64,000 nt of DNA from Pseudomonas sp. UMAB-08 (GTDB lineage Bacteria > Pseudomonadota > Gammaproteobacteria > Pseudomonadales > Pseudomonadaceae), in assembly GCF_900095225.1 (NCBI RefSeq), contig NZ_LT607423.1:103991-167990 (forward strand), in the 5' to 3' direction. Position 1 is the stretch's first letter. Every line of letters starts with the position of its first letter. The notes beneath the pieces were generated by a model. That model had not been told where the DNA came from and did not search any database. It was given only the letters and a program-made list of their open reading frames with translations. The position numbers and the translations under genes are program-made. Below, piece by piece: positions 62,061-64,000 of the stretch.

Positions 62061-63230
62061 ATGGGTCATGCCACCACAACGCTGCACAGGGACGCAGGCA
62101 AGCGCCGTCCTACTGGCACATCGTTTGGGAAAGCATTATTCAAACCAGGCATGGTCCTACTGGAACGCAGCGGGATCAACCTCTGGTTACCGCTCGGTCT
62201 TGCCCTTGGCGCCTGCGGTCTCGCGCTAGCCGAACAGCCTGCCAGCGCACTGGCCCTCATCCCTGGCGTTCTCTATCTAGGCTGTGCCTGGCAATTGCGC
62301 GAGCGCGATCAACGCCATCTACAGACATTCTGGAACACCGAACTGGCACGACTGCTGCGCAGCTCCCGGGATGCCGACCCCGCGACGCTGCTAGTGACCA
62401 CAAGCACTTCGCTGCGCAACAGCGAACGCATGCGCAGCGAAGTGCAGTTCGCCAGCCGCGCGTTGGAACAGATGGCCCAGCAGGCCAGCGACCAGGGTGA
62501 GGAACAGAGCCAACGGATCGCCATGATCGCCGCTGCCAGCGAGCAGATCGACCAGACCCTGCACAGCATCGACGCCTTGGCCCAGGATGCATTGGCGGCC
62601 TTCGCCGACGCCCATGCACGGAGTGACGCCGGTTGCCTGGAGGCTCGTGCCGTGGGCGGCAGCATGCTCGCCATCCAGCACAGTCTGGGCAATACCGCGC
62701 AGGCTGTGGAAGCTTTGCTGCAGCGCACCGCAGCAGTCGAAAAAACAGTGAATAGCATCCAGGCGCTGGCCAAGCAGACCCAGTTGCTGGCACTCAATGC
62801 GTCCATCGAGGCAGCCCGCGCAGGCGAGCATGGCCGCGGTTTCGCCGTGGTGGCAGATGAAGTCCGCAGCCTGGCTCAGGCTACCGACCAGGCGACCCAC
62901 GAAATCACCAAGGTCGCGACGGCGATCGCCATGGCAGTCCGCCAGGTAGATGGCGAGGTCAAAGAACACCGCCACCTGCTGGAAGCCGGCAACCAGCAGA
63001 GCGAGCACCTTGCCACCAACCTCGATGACCTGGCTCAACGGAGCCAGACCAATCTGCAACAACTCGGCGCCATGCAACAGGCGCTCAGCGAACACCAACA
63101 AGCCAATCATGCTCTCAGCGAACAGCTGCAACAGGTCAATGGGGCCGTACAGGTGCAGAGCACACAGACTCATGCGCTGCACGACCTGACTCGCTATCTC
63201 AACCAGCTCACCGCCGGAAGCCGCACATGA
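62061..63230 (+). CDS. Methyl-accepting chemotaxis protein without a periplasmic sensor domain
   Basis: The 389-aa protein has two close membrane spans (about 37-75: LWLPLGLALGACGLALA, ALALIPGVLYLGCAW), leaving essentially no periplasmic loop, then a long cytoplasmic coiled coil. The signalling tip is clear: VNSIQALAKQTQLLALNASIEAARAGEHGRGFAVVADEVRSLA. No HAMP or ligand domain is present. AAGGA precedes ATG 62061. Its stop overlaps the start of the next gene, whose product may provide the sensory input. Ligand unknown. Confidence 0.87.
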   Translation: MGHATTTLHRDAGKRRPTGTSFGKALFKPGMVLLERSGINLWLPLGLALGACGLALAEQPASALALIPGVLYLGCAWQLRERDQRHLQTFWNTELARLLRSSRDADPATLLVTTSTSLRNSERMRSEVQFASRALEQMAQQASDQGEEQSQRIAMIAAASEQIDQTLHSIDALAQDALAAFADAHARSDAGCLEARAVGGSMLAIQHSLGNTAQAVEALLQRTAAVEKTVNSIQALAKQTQLLALNASIEAARAGEHGRGFAVVADEVRSLAQATDQATHEITKVATAIAMAVRQVDGEVKEHRHLLEAGNQQSEHLATNLDDLAQRSQTNLQQLGAMQQALSEHQQANHALSEQLQQVNGAVQVQSTQTHALHDLTRYLNQLTAGSRT

Positions 63231-63859
63231 ACCTACAACCCGCCATGGCATTCGATCTGATCCAGCCGCCGCAGGGCGACCCGGCACTGCTGCGGGCACT
63301 GTTGCAGGGCATCGACCTGCTGCAAGGCCTGCAGCAGCATCGCGGTCTCGGCGGACAAACCACCAGTGAAGCACGGCAGCGATGCCAAGCGCTGGGCTCC
63401 TCGCTCGACCACCGCTGGAAGGAATGGCCCTATGCTGAACAGCGGCAGAACTGGCAAGCGTTACGCCGTGCTCCCGCAGATTTCGATGGCCATTGCCGTT
63501 TGCTGCAAGACCTGCTCGGCACTATCCAGCACCTCGAACTGCACCGCTGCGCGCTCAATCTTGAGCCCCCAAGCATCGCCGAACGCTGTTGGGAACTGGA
63601 AGACCTTGGCCGGCTGCGGGGTCTGTCAGTACGCGCAGCCGCCCACCGAACCTGCCCTTTGGAAATGCTTATCCAGTTGCAGTATTTGCATGAACGCTTA
63701 CTCAGGCATGCCCCCCGCTCGCTGCACAGTGCTCTCGATCAGTTGCAACGCTGCCTCATCGGTACGCAAATAGTGTCCATCGCCCCTGCGGAGTGCTACG
63801 CCCTGCTCACCCCATTGCTCGACGAGCGTCTGGACGCAATCCGACGAGATCTGGATTAA
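63227..63859 (+). CDS. Helical protein coupled to the chemoreceptor, possibly NIT-like
   Basis: This 210-aa soluble protein is rich in Leu, Arg and Gln. The start LLRALLQGIDLLQGLQQHRGLGGQTTSEARQRCQALGSSLDHRW resembles the opening helix of nitrate/nitrite-sensing (NIT) domains (LVxxLQxERGLS). The rest is helical with no signal or membrane span. ATGA overlap with the chemoreceptor implies coupled production. The family is not firmly recognised; NIT relatedness is a guess from one motif. Confidence 0.7.
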   Translation: MNLQPAMAFDLIQPPQGDPALLRALLQGIDLLQGLQQHRGLGGQTTSEARQRCQALGSSLDHRWKEWPYAEQRQNWQALRRAPADFDGHCRLLQDLLGTIQHLELHRCALNLEPPSIAERCWELEDLGRLRGLSVRAAAHRTCPLEMLIQLQYLHERLLRHAPRSLHSALDQLQRCLIGTQIVSIAPAECYALLTPLLDERLDAIRRDLD

Positions 63860-63929
63860 GTCGGATCTCCGCCCGAGTTAGCAACGGAACGTTGCAGTCG
63901 TATGCGAGCAACTCTTGAGCCCTTTTTTC

Positions 63930-63973
63930 TGCGCACAAACAAAACCCCTGTCTGCATAAGCAGACAGGGGTTT
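63930..63973 (-). terminator. rRNA operon terminator
   Basis: On the minus strand AAACCCCTGTCTGC, loop TTAT, GCAGACAGGGGTTT form a perfect 14-bp stem (63942-63973), followed by TTGTTTGTG. It lies 12 bases downstream of the 5S rRNA end. It may also stop the convergent chemoreceptor operon. Confidence 0.9.
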
Positions 63974-63984
63974 CGGAATTTAAT

Positions 63985-64000
63985 CTTGACGATGACCTAC
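63985..64000 (-). rRNA. rrf: 5S rRNA, 3' end only
   Basis: The minus strand at the right edge reads GTAGGTCATCGTCAAG followed by ATTAAATTCC. This is the 3' end and downstream flank of a Pseudomonas 5S rRNA, and a terminator follows immediately. The rest of the rRNA operon lies to the right of the window. The exact mature end may differ by a base or two. Confidence 0.85.

Noticed and set aside
62391..63374. A 327-codon minus-strand frame opposite the chemoreceptor
   Set aside because: The MCP signalling-tip motif on the plus strand is unmistakable; the antisense product has no motif.

Overview
The window reads as a GC-rich chromosome segment of a Pseudomonas, most likely the P. fluorescens/P. 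putida lineage. This rests on protein-level recognition (Bkd complex, PslA/PslB, CheV, PpnN, DUF1345, DUF3087), on REP-like repeats and on the end of a Pseudomonas-type 5S rRNA at the right edge. No database search was run. Family calls come from motifs, lengths and remembered homologues.

Layout. 1-3.1 kb: partial MOSC protein, cheV with a FliA-type promoter, a small Hpt-like protein and a YegS-type lipid kinase. 3.4-6.4 kb: pslA and pslB, without the rest of a psl operon. 6.4-11.1 kb: VOC protein, Fic protein, LysR regulator with a divergent DHA2 drug-efflux pump, GyrI-like protein. 11.1-11.6 kb: repetitive intergenic DNA. 11.6-17.9 kb: hexarate (D-glucarate) catabolism with glycerate kinase, CdaR, a GntR regulator, GudP and GudD, including a readable promoter/operator and terminator. 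18-22.8 kb: DUF1345 protein, 2-hydroxyacid dehydrogenase, GNAT, YfdC-type channel, a remnant of a sigma-54 activator and an MFS pump. 22.9-28.6 kb: the branched-chain keto acid dehydrogenase operon with divergent bkdR.

28.7-48.4 kb is the centrepiece: 21 consecutive plus-strand genes for H2 oxidation. First come HoxA, the regulatory hydrogenase HoxBC and kinase HoxJ (H2 sensing). Then come the nickel permease HoxN, the membrane-bound [NiFe] hydrogenase HoxKGZ, accessory genes hoxMLOQRTV, and hypABFCDE for cofactor assembly. Gene content and order match the Ralstonia eutropha membrane-bound hydrogenase cluster, with the hoxABCJN block moved in front. Two near-identical sigma-54 promoters, before hoxN and hoxK, fit control by the NtrC-type HoxA. 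The small subunit keeps all six cysteines of an O2-tolerant proximal cluster.

48.5-64 kb: FUSC membrane protein, a large metzincin-like protein, DUF3087 protein, PpnN, a lipoprotein and a histidine kinase/TPR response regulator pair. Next is a polyamine-type binding protein overlapping a sensor diguanylate cyclase, an NspS/MbaA-like arrangement whose GGDEF domain is frameshifted in a poly-G tract. Last is a domainless chemoreceptor overlapping a small protein, behind a strong terminator-like leader. The window ends in an rRNA operon terminator and the 3' end of 5S rRNA.

No tRNA, CRISPR array, complete insertion sequence or prophage was seen.
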